Below, piece by piece: positions 1 through 7,792 of a stretch of 64,000 nucleotides of DNA. Below the pieces are notes generated by a model. It did no database searches and was not told where the DNA came from. It saw only the letters and a list, made by a program, of their open reading frames with translations. How positions within the stretch are numbered: position 1 is the stretch's first letter; every line of letters begins with the position of its first letter. The DNA comes from Domibacillus sp. DTU_2020_1001157_1_SI_ALB_TIR_016 (lineage in GTDB: Bacteria > Bacillota > Bacilli > Bacillales > Domibacillaceae): assembly GCF_032341995.1 (NCBI RefSeq), contig NZ_CP135438.1, positions 1,647,847 to 1,711,846 on the forward strand. The letters run 5' to 3'. The position numbers were made by a program, and so were the translations under genes.

Positions 1-479
1 TTGATCCAATTATTGAATTCTATCGACCATGGCCGCCGTTGGCCTATTACGCACTGCTCGTCCTTTGGCTTGGCATTGAAGATGAATCAAAGATCGCACT
101 TTTATATTTAAGTGCATTTGCTCCACTATTTATTGCTACGGTTGCGTCTGTTCAAAAGCTGCCCGTTGACCGCATAAACGCAGCGCTCTCTCTTGGTGCT
201 AAAAAACGAAATATACTGTGGCATATTATTTTACCTTCCTGCCAGCCGGATATTTTAACAGGTTTAAGAACAGCCATAGGCATTACTTATGCAACCCTTG
301 TGGCAGCAGAAATGGTCGCAGCAACAAGCGGTATTGGCTGGATGGTTCTTGATGCAAGCAAGTATTTAAGAAGTGACATTGTTTTTGTCGGCATCATGAT
401 AATGGGCATCATTGCCATTTTATTAGATGGTTTACTTCGCCTTTATCAATCGCGCCGTTTTTCATGGGTTGGCAAATAA
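1..479 (+). CDS. Sulfonate/taurine-type ABC transporter permease (3' part only)
   Basis: The reading frame is open from base 3 and the gene begins upstream of the window. The visible 158 residues are the C-terminal half of an SsuC/TauC-type inner-membrane permease: DPIIEFYRPWPPLAYY, then a WLG motif, hydrophobic helices, and the EAA-type cytoplasmic loop ALSLGAKKRNILWHIILP that docks on the ATPase. Family members are about 250-270 residues. It lies 28 bp upstream of the substrate-binding protein gene and forms one operon with it, the ATPase and the TauD-like dioxygenase. The substrate (taurine, another sulfonate or a sulfate ester) is inferred only from that context. Confidence 0.9.
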   Translation, partial: DPIIEFYRPWPPLAYYALLVLWLGIEDESKIALLYLSAFAPLFIATVASVQKLPVDRINAALSLGAKKRNILWHIILPSCQPDILTGLRTAIGITYATLVAAEMVAATSGIGWMVLDASKYLRSDIVFVGIMIMGIIAILLDGLLRLYQSRRFSWVGK

Positions 480-507
480 AAATATAAAGAAAATGGAGAA
501 TCATGAT

Positions 508-1548
508 ATGAAAACGATTAAAAGAGGATTTTGGTTACTTTCAGCACTCTTATTACTTATCATCTTCACTGCTGCTTGCTCCAATGAAAATTCATCAGGC
601 AAAGCAAACGATCAGGCTTCGGGATCCAGTTCCGAAAAAGCACCTGAAAAAATTGTTCTTGGATACCAGGTTTCACCGAGCGGAGAGCTTCTCGCTAAAG
701 CGCTTGGCCTGCTGGAAAAGAAGTATCCAGACATTGAGATTGAATGGGTAAAATTTGATTCTGGACGGGATGTAAACAACGCTATCGCAAGCGGCAGTAT
801 CGATTTTGGGCTTGTTGGTACCCCGCCAGCCGCCATTGGTGTTGCCAGCAATATGCCTTATAAAGTCTATTATCTTCATGACATCATTGGAGAAAGTGAG
901 GCACTGGTTGTAAAAGAGGATTCTGGCATCCAATCATTAGAGGATTTAAAAGGAAAAAAAATTGCTACAACCTTTAGTTCAACTTCACACTATAGCTTAC
1001 TTGGTGCACTAAAAAATGAAGGAATTGATCCTGTAAAAGAAAATATCACACTTCTTGATATGCAGCCGCCTGATATTTATGCTGCGTGGCAGCGCGGAGA
1101 TATTGATGGTGCCTACATTTGGCAGCCTATTCAATCTAAGCTCATCGCAGAACAAGGCAAGGTTATTACACATTCCGGCAAACTAGCAGAACAAGGCGTG
1201 CTTACAGCTGAACTTGGAATCGTCCACAACGATTTTGCAGAAAAGTATCCATCTATTGTAGATGGTTATGTTGATGCATTAGATGAAGCCGTTAAATATT
1301 ACAATGAAAAGCCCGAAGAGTCTGCCGAACTTCTGTCAAAAGAGCTGGGCCTTACTCCTGAAGAAAGCTTAGTTACAATGAAACAAATTGTTTGGCTGGA
1401 TGCTTCAAAGCAAAAGGAATATTTTAATGGACCGCTCGCAGAAACGCTTAAAGAAACAGCAGATTTCCTTGTTGAACAAAAAGCTATTTCGAGCGCACCT
1501 GATTTGGAGGCATATAAACAAGCCCTCCTTCAAGCTCCCCATCAATAA
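508..1548 (+). CDS. Sulfonate/taurine-type ABC transporter substrate-binding lipoprotein
   Basis: A 346-residue secreted lipoprotein. A Lys/Arg-rich N-terminus and hydrophobic helix end in the lipobox FTAAC, with the lipidated Cys near residue 24, followed by a Ser/Asn-rich linker. The rest is an NMT1/SsuA/TauA-type periplasmic-binding fold (ASGSIDFGLVGTPPA, then the DLKGKKIAT motif), as in TauA and SsuA. The ATG at 508 was chosen because GGAG lies 9 bases upstream and the signal peptide starts there; the frame is also open upstream, inside the permease gene. It should capture an organosulfonate-like ligand for the adjacent permease and ATPase. The ligand cannot be read from the sequence; taurine is suggested by the neighbouring TauD-like gene. 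Confidence 0.9.
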   Translation: MKTIKRGFWLLSALLLLIIFTAACSNENSSGKANDQASGSSSEKAPEKIVLGYQVSPSGELLAKALGLLEKKYPDIEIEWVKFDSGRDVNNAIASGSIDFGLVGTPPAAIGVASNMPYKVYYLHDIIGESEALVVKEDSGIQSLEDLKGKKIATTFSSTSHYSLLGALKNEGIDPVKENITLLDMQPPDIYAAWQRGDIDGAYIWQPIQSKLIAEQGKVITHSGKLAEQGVLTAELGIVHNDFAEKYPSIVDGYVDALDEAVKYYNEKPEESAELLSKELGLTPEESLVTMKQIVWLDASKQKEYFNGPLAETLKETADFLVEQKAISSAPDLEAYKQALLQAPHQ

Positions 1549-1575
1549 CTGTTTATAAGAAGGGACGTGAAAGGC

Positions 1576-2385
1576 ATGGCAACATCAACCGTTTTGCCGT
1601 TTGAACAGGAACAATATGAACAAGGGCAGCACAAAAAAATTATCCAAGTAAAAGATTTAACGCTGCAGTATTCACCAAAACAGGCACCTATCCTGCAGGA
1701 TATCCAGCTCAATTTATACGAAAATGAGTTTGTCTGTGTGCTTGGTCCATCAGGATGCGGTAAATCTTCCTTGTTAAACATTATTGCAGGATTCCAAAAA
1801 ACATCGCTTGGCAGTGTTTTTCTAAATGGGAAGCCATACACCAGGCCAAATGCAAATATAGGTGTTGTCTTCCAGCATCATAATTTATTTCCTTGGATGA
1901 CGATTAAAGATAACGTTGGTTTCGGATTAAAAATGAAGGGCCTGCCGAAAGAAAAAAGAGAAAAATTAGTTAGCTATTATCTGCATTTAGTGGATCTTCA
2001 AACGTCAGGGGATTTGCTTCCCCACCAACTGTCAGGGGGCATGAAGCAACGAGCAGCAATCGCACGAACACTCGCTGCTGACCCAAAGGCAGTGTTAATG
2101 GATGAACCCTTTAGCGCACTTGATGCATTAACCCGTGAAAAAATGCAGCATCACCTTCTGTCCATTTGGCAGAAGACGAAAAAAAGCATTTTCTTTATTA
2201 CGCATGATGTGGATGAAGCGCTTCTCCTCGGGACTAGAATTTTAGTCATGCAGCCAAATCCAGGGCGCATTACAATTGATTTCCAAAATCCGTTAAAAAG
2301 AAATGCTAAAAATCCAGTTGACTTTAAAACTGAGGAATTTCAGGAATTAAGAACTTACCTGATTAATTCAATAAAAAAGAGTTGA
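1576..2385 (+). CDS. Sulfonate/taurine-type ABC transporter ATP-binding protein
   Basis: A 269-residue ATPase subunit of the SsuB/TauB family. The Walker A motif [10 protein letters not shown]-loop FQHHNLFPW, signature LSGGMKQR, Walker B AVLMDEPFSALD and H-loop THDVDEA are all present, so it should be active. A GTG at 1567 is in frame, but the ATG at 1576 fits the AAGGGA ribosome binding site (1560-1565) better. There is an N-terminal extension of about 25 residues before the nucleotide-binding domain. It sits 27 bp after the binding protein gene and directly before the dioxygenase gene, so the importer and enzyme are probably co-transcribed. Confidence 0.92.
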   Translation: MATSTVLPFEQEQYEQGQHKKIIQVKDLTLQYSPKQAPILQDIQLNLYENEFVCVLGPSGCGKSSLLNIIAGFQKTSLGSVFLNGKPYTRPNANIGVVFQHHNLFPWMTIKDNVGFGLKMKGLPKEKREKLVSYYLHLVDLQTSGDLLPHQLSGGMKQRAAIARTLAADPKAVLMDEPFSALDALTREKMQHHLLSIWQKTKKSIFFITHDVDEALLLGTRILVMQPNPGRITIDFQNPLKRNAKNPVDFKTEEFQELRTYLINSIKKS

Positions 2386-2398
2386 AAGGATGATCAGC

Positions 2399-3328
2399 GT
2401 GGCAAAAGTATTCCCAGAGTATCCGCGTCCACTTCATTTCGAAGGAAGAGAAGATAAAGAAGGACCAAAACAGCTGGTAAGAAATACAGATAAAGACATT
2501 CAACACTATTCTCTGTTTACGATTCAGCCGCTAAGCCCTGTTATTGGGGCTGTCATTGAAGGGGTTGATTTATCGAAGCCATTAACAACAAAATTAAAAG
2601 AAGAAATAAACGATGCCCTTTTAGAATGGAAGGTTATTTTCTTTAAAAATCAAGATATTACCTCCGAGCAGCAAATTGCTTTTGCCAAAAACTTTGGTGA
2701 ACTTGAAATTCATCCATTTTATAAAGCGCCTGAAAACCGGTCAGATAAAGTCATTCAATTTAACCGGAATCAAAAACAAAAAGGATATGAAAATATCTGG
2801 CATTCTGATGTCTCATTTCGAGAAAAACCGGCTAAAGCAGCCGTTCTTCGATTAATTGACGTTCCTCCCGTTGGCGGAGATACACTATGGGCTGATATGG
2901 GGGCTGCTTACGACAACTTGTCTGATGATATCAAAAAACGCATCGAATCACTACAGGCTCTTCACGACTTTACCCCTGCATTCAGCCATTTACTGAGTGC
3001 TGAAGAGCTTTTAGAAAAACAGCAGCAATTCCCTGCCGTTGCCCATCCAGTCGTTCGAACGCATCCGGAAACCGGAAGAAAAATTTTGTTTGTCAATCCG
3101 TCGTTTACAACGAGAATTATAGGGCTGGGGGAAGCGGAAAGTGAAGAATTACTGCGCTTTTTATTCCGTCAGACTCATATTCCTGAATATCAGGTACGCT
3201 TTCACTGGGAGGCTAATACCGTCGCTTTTTGGGATAATCGGGCAACTCAGCACTATGCCGTGTCTGACTATTTCCCTTATAATCGAAAAGCAGAACGTGT
3301 GACAATCTCAGGAGATCGCCCATATTAA
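2399..3328 (+). CDS. TauD/TfdA-family Fe(II)/2-oxoglutarate dioxygenase
   Basis: A 309-residue member of the TauD/TfdA family, which hydroxylates the carbon next to a sulfonate or sulfate ester using O2 and 2-oxoglutarate so that sulfite or sulfate is released. The iron triad is visible: H-x-D in WHSDVSF near residue 135 and the distal His in QHYAV near residue 283. The Arg for 2-oxoglutarate follows in RKAERVTISGDRP. GTG 2399 is preferred over ATG 2390 because the AAAGGA site (2385-2390) lies 8 bases before it but overlaps the ATG. It is the last gene of the operon and is followed by a strong terminator. Taurine or an alkyl sulfate is the likely substrate; the sequence alone cannot decide between them. 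Confidence 0.88.
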   Translation: MAKVFPEYPRPLHFEGREDKEGPKQLVRNTDKDIQHYSLFTIQPLSPVIGAVIEGVDLSKPLTTKLKEEINDALLEWKVIFFKNQDITSEQQIAFAKNFGELEIHPFYKAPENRSDKVIQFNRNQKQKGYENIWHSDVSFREKPAKAAVLRLIDVPPVGGDTLWADMGAAYDNLSDDIKKRIESLQALHDFTPAFSHLLSAEELLEKQQQFPAVAHPVVRTHPETGRKILFVNPSFTTRIIGLGEAESEELLRFLFRQTHIPEYQVRFHWEANTVAFWDNRATQHYAVSDYFPYNRKAERVTISGDRPY

Positions 3329-3333
3329 TGATC

Positions 3334-3376
3334 AAGAACGAATGAAGGGTGTACACACTCTTCATTCGTTCTTTGT
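3334..3376 (+). terminator. Rho-independent terminator after the TauD-like gene
   Basis: A perfect 14-bp inverted repeat, AAGAACGAATGAAG (3334-3347) with CTTCATTCGTTCTT (3360-3373), is followed by a short T-rich stretch. It lies just after the dioxygenase stop and before the SMR transporter gene. Confidence 0.85.
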
Positions 3377-3404
3377 TTGCTATTTAAGAAAAGGAGTTAT
3401 GATT

Positions 3405-3773
3405 ATGAGCTGGCTATTTTTAATATTAGGCGTATTCGCAGAAATCATTGGTACGACTTCTATGAAGCTTTCAGAAGGGTTTACGAAACTGCTCCCTTCT
3501 ATTTCAATCTTTGTATTTTACGGGTTAAGTCTCTCTCTTGTCACCCTGTCATTGAAAAAAATTGACGTCAGTATTGCGTATGCCATATGGTCAGGAGTCG
3601 GTACTGCCACCATCACCGTAATTGGACTGATTTACTTCAAAGAACAGCTGTCATTCATTAAAGTTCTTTCGATCCTACTGATCATTTTAGGTGTTGTAGG
3701 CTTGAATATTGGCGGCGATGTTCACGGGGAAACGGCAAAAAAACAAGCAGAAATGGAAGAAGTAAAAAAATAA
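3405..3773 (+). CDS. Small multidrug resistance (SMR) family transporter
   Basis: A 122-residue protein with four predicted membrane helices. It matches EmrE/SugE-type SMR proteins, which work as antiparallel dimers that exchange protons for cationic drugs or guanidinium. The membrane Glu in helix 1 is present (VFAEIIGTTSMKLSEGF), as are KKIDVSIAYAIWSGVG and the last helix, followed by a hydrophilic tail rich in Lys and Glu. ATG 3405 has AAGGAG 8 bases upstream; ATG 3399 is too close to it. It stands alone after the terminator at 3334-3376 and has no obvious tie to sulfur metabolism. The substrate cannot be predicted. Confidence 0.9.
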   Translation: MSWLFLILGVFAEIIGTTSMKLSEGFTKLLPSISIFVFYGLSLSLVTLSLKKIDVSIAYAIWSGVGTATITVIGLIYFKEQLSFIKVLSILLIILGVVGLNIGGDVHGETAKKQAEMEEVKK

Positions 3774-4049
3774 TGGCCCAAGAGTGGTTTTGCTTGGGAT
3801 TCAGCTTATTTAGAAGAAGATTCAAAACAGGACAAAATAATAGCCGCTTTAGTAAATGAATGTGCTGAGCGGCTTTATCATGTCCATAAAATAAAACCAA
3901 ATATATCACGTTTGTTTTTTTGATGTTTTTCATAACATTCAACACATAGCCAAAAGTATTTTTTACCGCTCGTGACTTCACTTCCTCTTCCCCCTCCTCA
4001 TTCAGTTTGATCACTTCCCGGCAGCTTAATTTTAATAGCCTTTCGCGTT
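3774..4049. other. Convergent intergenic spacer with two weak hairpins
   Basis: This lies between the convergent SMR and lipoprotein genes. CCCAAG...CTTGGG (about 3778-3800) and AGCCGCT...AGCGGCT (about 3842-3876) could form weak stems that end the two transcripts, but neither has a clear T-run. I see no gene. Confidence 0.5.
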
Positions 4050-4577
4050 TCATTCGACGGAAAGACTCTTACGAACAACCTTAAAAGGAACCGCGAGTAT
4101 AAGTTTTTTCCTGTTGTTGTCTGAATTAGGCTCCATCAGCTCTCCAAAAAACTTTACGAGCCGGTATTTTCCCGGAGGAAGATCATTTTCTAGATAAGGA
4201 TCAAGAGAAACCGTTTGCGCAAAAGCTTCCTCCGGACGAATAAAAAAGTCTCCCTTTTGAAGGGCTTTTAATTGAATTGGAACAGAGTACCAAACACCAT
4301 CAATATTTTTTTCTATCGCAAAACGTTCACCAGGTACAAGAGCAAATTTGCTTTCATTTAATATTGTAATGGTTAATTCATTTAGGGATATTTCATCCTG
4401 CTTTTTTTCGATCTTTAATGTGACATTATCTTTTGATTGTGTAATATGCTGGATAGGTGCTACTTTATCCTGTTTTTCATCAGCTGTTACCACCTTTTTA
4501 AAGTCGCTTATCTGACACGCAGTCAATAAAAATACGTTTATGATTAAAAACAGTAAAATAAAATGCTGTTTATTCAC
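4050..4577 (-). CDS. Lipoprotein with a predicted Ig-like domain, function unknown
   Basis: A 175-residue lipoprotein starting at GTG 4577 with a strong AAGGAGG site upstream. The signal peptide ends in the lipobox LLTAC (Cys about residue 21). After a polar linker of about 30 residues, the body is beta-rich: LTITILNESKFALVPGERF, IEKNIDGVWYSVPI, LPPGKYRLVKFF, AVPFKV. That strand pattern resembles the bacterial Ig-like domain found in secreted Bacillus proteins such as those next to DUF-type lipoproteins. It should be anchored outside the cytoplasmic membrane. I cannot assign a function. Copy A of the recurrent leader hairpin and terminator lies about 230 bp upstream on the same strand. Confidence 0.75.
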   Translation of the reverse strand: MNKQHFILLFLIINVFLLTACQISDFKKVVTADEKQDKVAPIQHITQSKDNVTLKIEKKQDEISLNELTITILNESKFALVPGERFAIEKNIDGVWYSVPIQLKALQKGDFFIRPEEAFAQTVSLDPYLENDLPPGKYRLVKFFGELMEPNSDNNRKKLILAVPFKVVRKSLSVE

Positions 4578-4809
4578 TATAAATCCTCCTTCCTTGTAAG
4601 CATATCAGCTTCTCACTATGAATAAGATGCAAAGAAATTATTTTAATGGAAGACTGCTTGATGAATGATATGGTTTATCTTTGGCTGCCCTGCAGGCTGT
4701 GCTCATGTAGCTGCATCCTGCTAAAACAGCTGCTGCCCGGTTAATGCCCTAAAGGCTTTAAGGCCGCTTTTCACATTGCCAAAGCCTCTTTTCTGAGATT
4801 TATCCATAC

Positions 4810-4854
4810 AAAAAAAGACAGACCGCTTTTAACAATGTGTGAAAAGCGTCTGCC
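4810..4854 (-). terminator. Terminator joined to leader hairpin copy A
   Basis: Read on the - strand: GGCAGACGCTTTT, an 11-nt loop, AAAAGCGGTCTGTC with one bulge, then seven Ts. Its first bases are the 3' arm of hairpin A, so the two structures compete for them. Confidence 0.75.
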
Positions 4855-4873
4855 TTCAGTTAGTCTGATCGGC
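4852..4873 (-). promoter_or_regulatory. Recurrent leader hairpin, copy A
   Basis: Read on the - strand: GCC-GA-TCAG-ACTAA-CTGA-A-GGC. It has the same architecture as copies B-F (3-bp outer stem, GA/A internal loop, 4-bp inner stem, ACAA-type loop), with one extra loop base. It lies upstream of the lipoprotein gene ending at 4050 and directly before a terminator. Confidence 0.7.
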
Positions 4874-5755
4874 ATTTATTCAACTTTCACCTGCTTCAAT
4901 TTTCTAATTGGAACCGCTAATGTTTGTTTAATTCTTTGTAGTAACTTGGACCTAGTTAATCTATTGCTATCGTTCATCAAATTGTTTTTCAGTAATGTTT
5001 ACTCCTTCCACCTTCTTTAAATCGACTATCTAAGTCGATCTCCAAGTGGAAAAGCCTCTTTTTCACCTGTATTCCAAAACGCTAGATTAACGTTTTCACC
5101 GATTTAATTGGCTTTTAATTGATGTATATTCAAGTACTTTGGGCTGATCTATTGAATACTATGATTGTATGCGCTGGCATTAGGATATTTGCCTGTTTAA
5201 AAAAGAACTTTTTCTCAATCATCCTCGAATAGTTAAAAGTGTTTGACCTTTTAAAGAATTTTGACCTATCCCCGCTTACCTAACGGCCAAGTAAAGGGGT
5301 TCGTGTTCTAAAATATGGCGTATGCTCGAGGATCCAGAAAATGGTATCGGTATCTCTCACCAATAACCGCAATAATCCCCTTAAAGTGCACAAGCTATGG
5401 ATCTAGTTATACTTGCACGGCTCAGCTCGGGCAGCGGTCCTTCAATCTGTCGATTCATGTTATGTATCTTAACTTTCTCCAACAGCTTACTTGAAAAGTA
5501 ACCACCTCGCACTTGCCTTCTGTAAATCCTGATTTTCAGGTGCTAACGGCCTCTTTTATAAATACCTCATATTGCATCTGAAATCCGGCTATTGGACACC
5601 CAGTCTTTCTTTTATCCGAGAACGGTCATTGCCCTCAGTGAATAACCCTCGACTGAAGAATTTTGTCTCTACTACCTAAATCTTTATCACTTATATATAG
5701 TCACTGTCCCAACCCGATGATCTACCCTCTAATTCACTGCTTTTCTTCAATATTA

Positions 5756-5811
5756 TTGAATTTACTTTTCGTTTTTTCCAATTATACAAACCCCCAAAAC
5801 TGTATTATATT
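5756..5811 (+). promoter_or_regulatory. LysR-type operator/promoter P1 for the 5913-14734 operon
   Basis: TTGAAT (5756-5761), exactly 17 bases, then CAATTATACAA (5779-5789). The TATACA inside it (5783-5788) stands as a -35 box exactly 17 bp before the -10 box TATATT (5806-5811). The same arrangement with the same spacing occurs at 23446-23501 and, on the - strand, at 22315-22260. An imperfect palindrome, TTAATCC-AATC-GGATAA, lies just downstream at 5821-5837. Confidence 0.75.
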
Positions 5812-5912
5812 TAGTTCAAATTAATCCAATCGGATAACTAAAAATTAATATCTGCTTGGGCTTTAATTTTGTTTATTAAATATTAGATGTAAATAAGAAA
5901 GGGGAAAAATCT

Positions 5913-6296
5913 ATGTTAGTAGCAGTTGTCATTGATCAAAAAGAAAATATCGTACCCATTATTGATGGAAGTGTTATTCGAGTTTATAACACAGAAACAA
6001 ATACGCATGAAGATTTTCATAACCCGGCGGTTGATTTAACCGAGGGCAGACGCGGAGCAGCATTATCGCTGGCTATTGATAAAGGAGCAGCCGTCTTTGT
6101 TGCCCCTCCCGAAACTTTTTGTGAACTATCGTATGAAAAAGCAAAAAGCCAAAACATACAATTTTACCGTTTGAATGCTTACACAAGTTTTCAAGCATTC
6201 CAAGCGTTAATACAAAACCAGCCTCTTCCATTCCAGAATACCTTGCCAGAAAAAGAGATTGTTCCAAGTTATGTACAGGCAGACAGTAATTTATAA
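5913..6296 (+). CDS. NifX/NifB-like (dinitrogenase Fe-Mo cofactor) family protein
   Basis: A 127-residue soluble protein with an AAAGGGG ribosome binding site 8 bases upstream. The start MLVAVVIDQKENIVPIIDG, the strand IRVYNTETN and the later GAAVFVAPPETFCELSYEKA / NIQFYRL elements follow the alternating pattern of the small dinitrogenase iron-molybdenum cofactor family (NifX, NifB C-terminus). The window has no nitrogenase genes, so a role in FeMo cofactor handling is unlikely. It is the first gene of the operon with two flavin monooxygenases and a Dpp-type transporter, suggesting a metal, cluster or flavin-related accessory role that I cannot define. The family assignment is by eye and moderate. 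Confidence 0.6.
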   Translation: MLVAVVIDQKENIVPIIDGSVIRVYNTETNTHEDFHNPAVDLTEGRRGAALSLAIDKGAAVFVAPPETFCELSYEKAKSQNIQFYRLNAYTSFQAFQALIQNQPLPFQNTLPEKEIVPSYVQADSNL

Positions 6297-6418
6297 TTCA
6301 CCAGTTATTTGAAAGATAGGTGTAAAGTAAGATATTCCGATCTTATTTTCACCTTTTATACCGCTGTAACTCAGCAGATTCTTAATGATCACCTGCAAGC
6401 AAATGAGGAGGAACTTAA

Positions 6419-7753
6419 ATGGCCGGTAAAAGAACATTAAAACTTGGTGCAATGATACATGGTGTTGGCGGAGGCTGGGCAGACTGGCGTCACGCGGACT
6501 CCTTGCCAAATGCCAGCACAAATTTTGATTTTTATAAACAACAAGCACAGAAAGCAGAAGAGGGCAAATTTGATTTTGTATTTATTGCAGACAGTGTTTC
6601 TATAACAGAAAACTCAAGTCCACATTACTTGAATCGTTTTGAGCCTATTACGATTCTCTCTGCTATTGCCGCCGTAACCAATCATATTGGATTAGTGGGA
6701 ACAGTTTCGGTCAGTTACAGTGAGCCTTATACGATCGCGAGGCAATTTGCCTCTTTGGACCATATCAGCCACGGCAGAGCCGGATGGAATGTAGTTACCT
6801 CCTGGCTCTCAGGCTCTGCAGCAAACTATAGCAAAGACTCCCATCCCCCTCATGCACAACGCTATAAAATTGCGGCTGAATACTTAGAACTGACCAAAGG
6901 GTTATGGGACTCATGGGAAGATGACGCATTTATCTATGACAAGGAAACAGGGGTCTTTTTTGATAAAGAAAAATTGCATACTTTAAACCATAAAGGTGAA
7001 TTTTTCTCTGTTAAAGGCCCCTTAAATATCGCCCGTTCTAAACAGGGACAGCCGGTAATCTTCCAAGCAGGCACATCTGAGGATGGAAGAAACTTTGCCG
7101 CGAAGAATGCTGATGCCATTTTTGCAGGACATGATGATATCGAAGAATCAAAAGTGTATTATGCGGATGTAAAAATAAGAGCGAAAGAATTTGGAAGAAA
7201 CCAGAATGACATCTCTATACTGCCAGGTATCATTCCAATTATCGGAGATACACAAGAAGAAGCCGACCGTAAGTATCAGGAAATTGCCAACCTTGTAACA
7301 ATCGAGAAAGCTGTCGTTGCCTTAGGAAGACCTTTCAATGATTTTGATTTTTCAGGATATCCGCTTGATGAACCTTTCCCTGACCTGGGTGACCTGGGAA
7401 ATGACAGCCACCGGGGTACATCTGAAAAAATTAAAAAACGGGCAAAAGAAAACAACATGACATTGCGCGAGGTAGCATTGGAGTTTGCCACTCCAAAAGG
7501 ACAATTTGTGGGAACACCAGAAAAAGTCGCCGATCTTATCGAACAGTGGTTTGAAGAAGAAGCATCCGACGGTTTTATTATTGGCGCTGCCACGCCGAAA
7601 GGACTGCCTGAATTTGTGGACCGGGTAGTGCCCATTTTACAAGAACGCGGCTTATACCGAACTGAATACGATCAAGACACTTTACGAGGAAATTTAGGCC
7701 TTACAATCCCGGAAAATCGCTATGCACAGAAAGTAGCGTCTAAACCTCTTTAA
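6419..7753 (+). CDS. NtaA/SnaA/DszA-family FMNH2-dependent monooxygenase
   Basis: A 444-residue enzyme of the bacterial luciferase-like NtaA/DszA/CmoJ branch. Such enzymes use reduced FMN from a separate reductase, plus O2, to cleave C-S or C-N bonds. Family landmarks are the N-terminal [40 protein letters not shown], the flavin-site [11 protein letters not shown] and [23 protein letters not shown], and the C-terminal [17 protein letters not shown] site lies before ATG 6419. It closely resembles the cmoJ product at 31832-33157. A second paralogue ends this operon (13403-14734). The substrate is probably an organosulfur compound imported by the neighbouring ABC system. The nearest obvious flavin reductase in the window is ssuE at 24377. 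Confidence 0.9.
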   Translation: MAGKRTLKLGAMIHGVGGGWADWRHADSLPNASTNFDFYKQQAQKAEEGKFDFVFIADSVSITENSSPHYLNRFEPITILSAIAAVTNHIGLVGTVSVSYSEPYTIARQFASLDHISHGRAGWNVVTSWLSGSAANYSKDSHPPHAQRYKIAAEYLELTKGLWDSWEDDAFIYDKETGVFFDKEKLHTLNHKGEFFSVKGPLNIARSKQGQPVIFQAGTSEDGRNFAAKNADAIFAGHDDIEESKVYYADVKIRAKEFGRNQNDISILPGIIPIIGDTQEEADRKYQEIANLVTIEKAVVALGRPFNDFDFSGYPLDEPFPDLGDLGNDSHRGTSEKIKKRAKENNMTLREVALEFATPKGQFVGTPEKVADLIEQWFEEEASDGFIIGAATPKGLPEFVDRVVPILQERGLYRTEYDQDTLRGNLGLTIPENRYAQKVASKPL

Positions 7754-7792
7754 TGAATACTGGTGTAGTTTAACTACTTGAAAGGAGTCAAA

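Larger units (their letters stand above)
4578..5755. other. Degenerate 1.2-kb region without an intact gene
   Basis: No open frame here has a ribosome binding site and recognisable protein content. The only structured elements I see are hairpin copy A with its terminator (4810-4873), the LysR-type promoter starting at 5756, and scattered fragments on the - strand that look like decayed coding sequence. An example is the 33-codon frame 4977-4876, which ends immediately before hairpin A. Composition is AT-rich, with many stops in all frames. It is probably the remains of lost genes or a mobile element, but I could not identify a parent. Confidence 0.5.

Noticed and set aside
3682..4053. A 123-codon frame on the - strand.
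   Set aside because: It overlaps the SMR gene antisense and has no ribosome binding site.
4578..5755. Insertion sequence or group II intron remnant.
   Set aside because: No terminal inverted repeats, transposase motif or domain V core could be seen.
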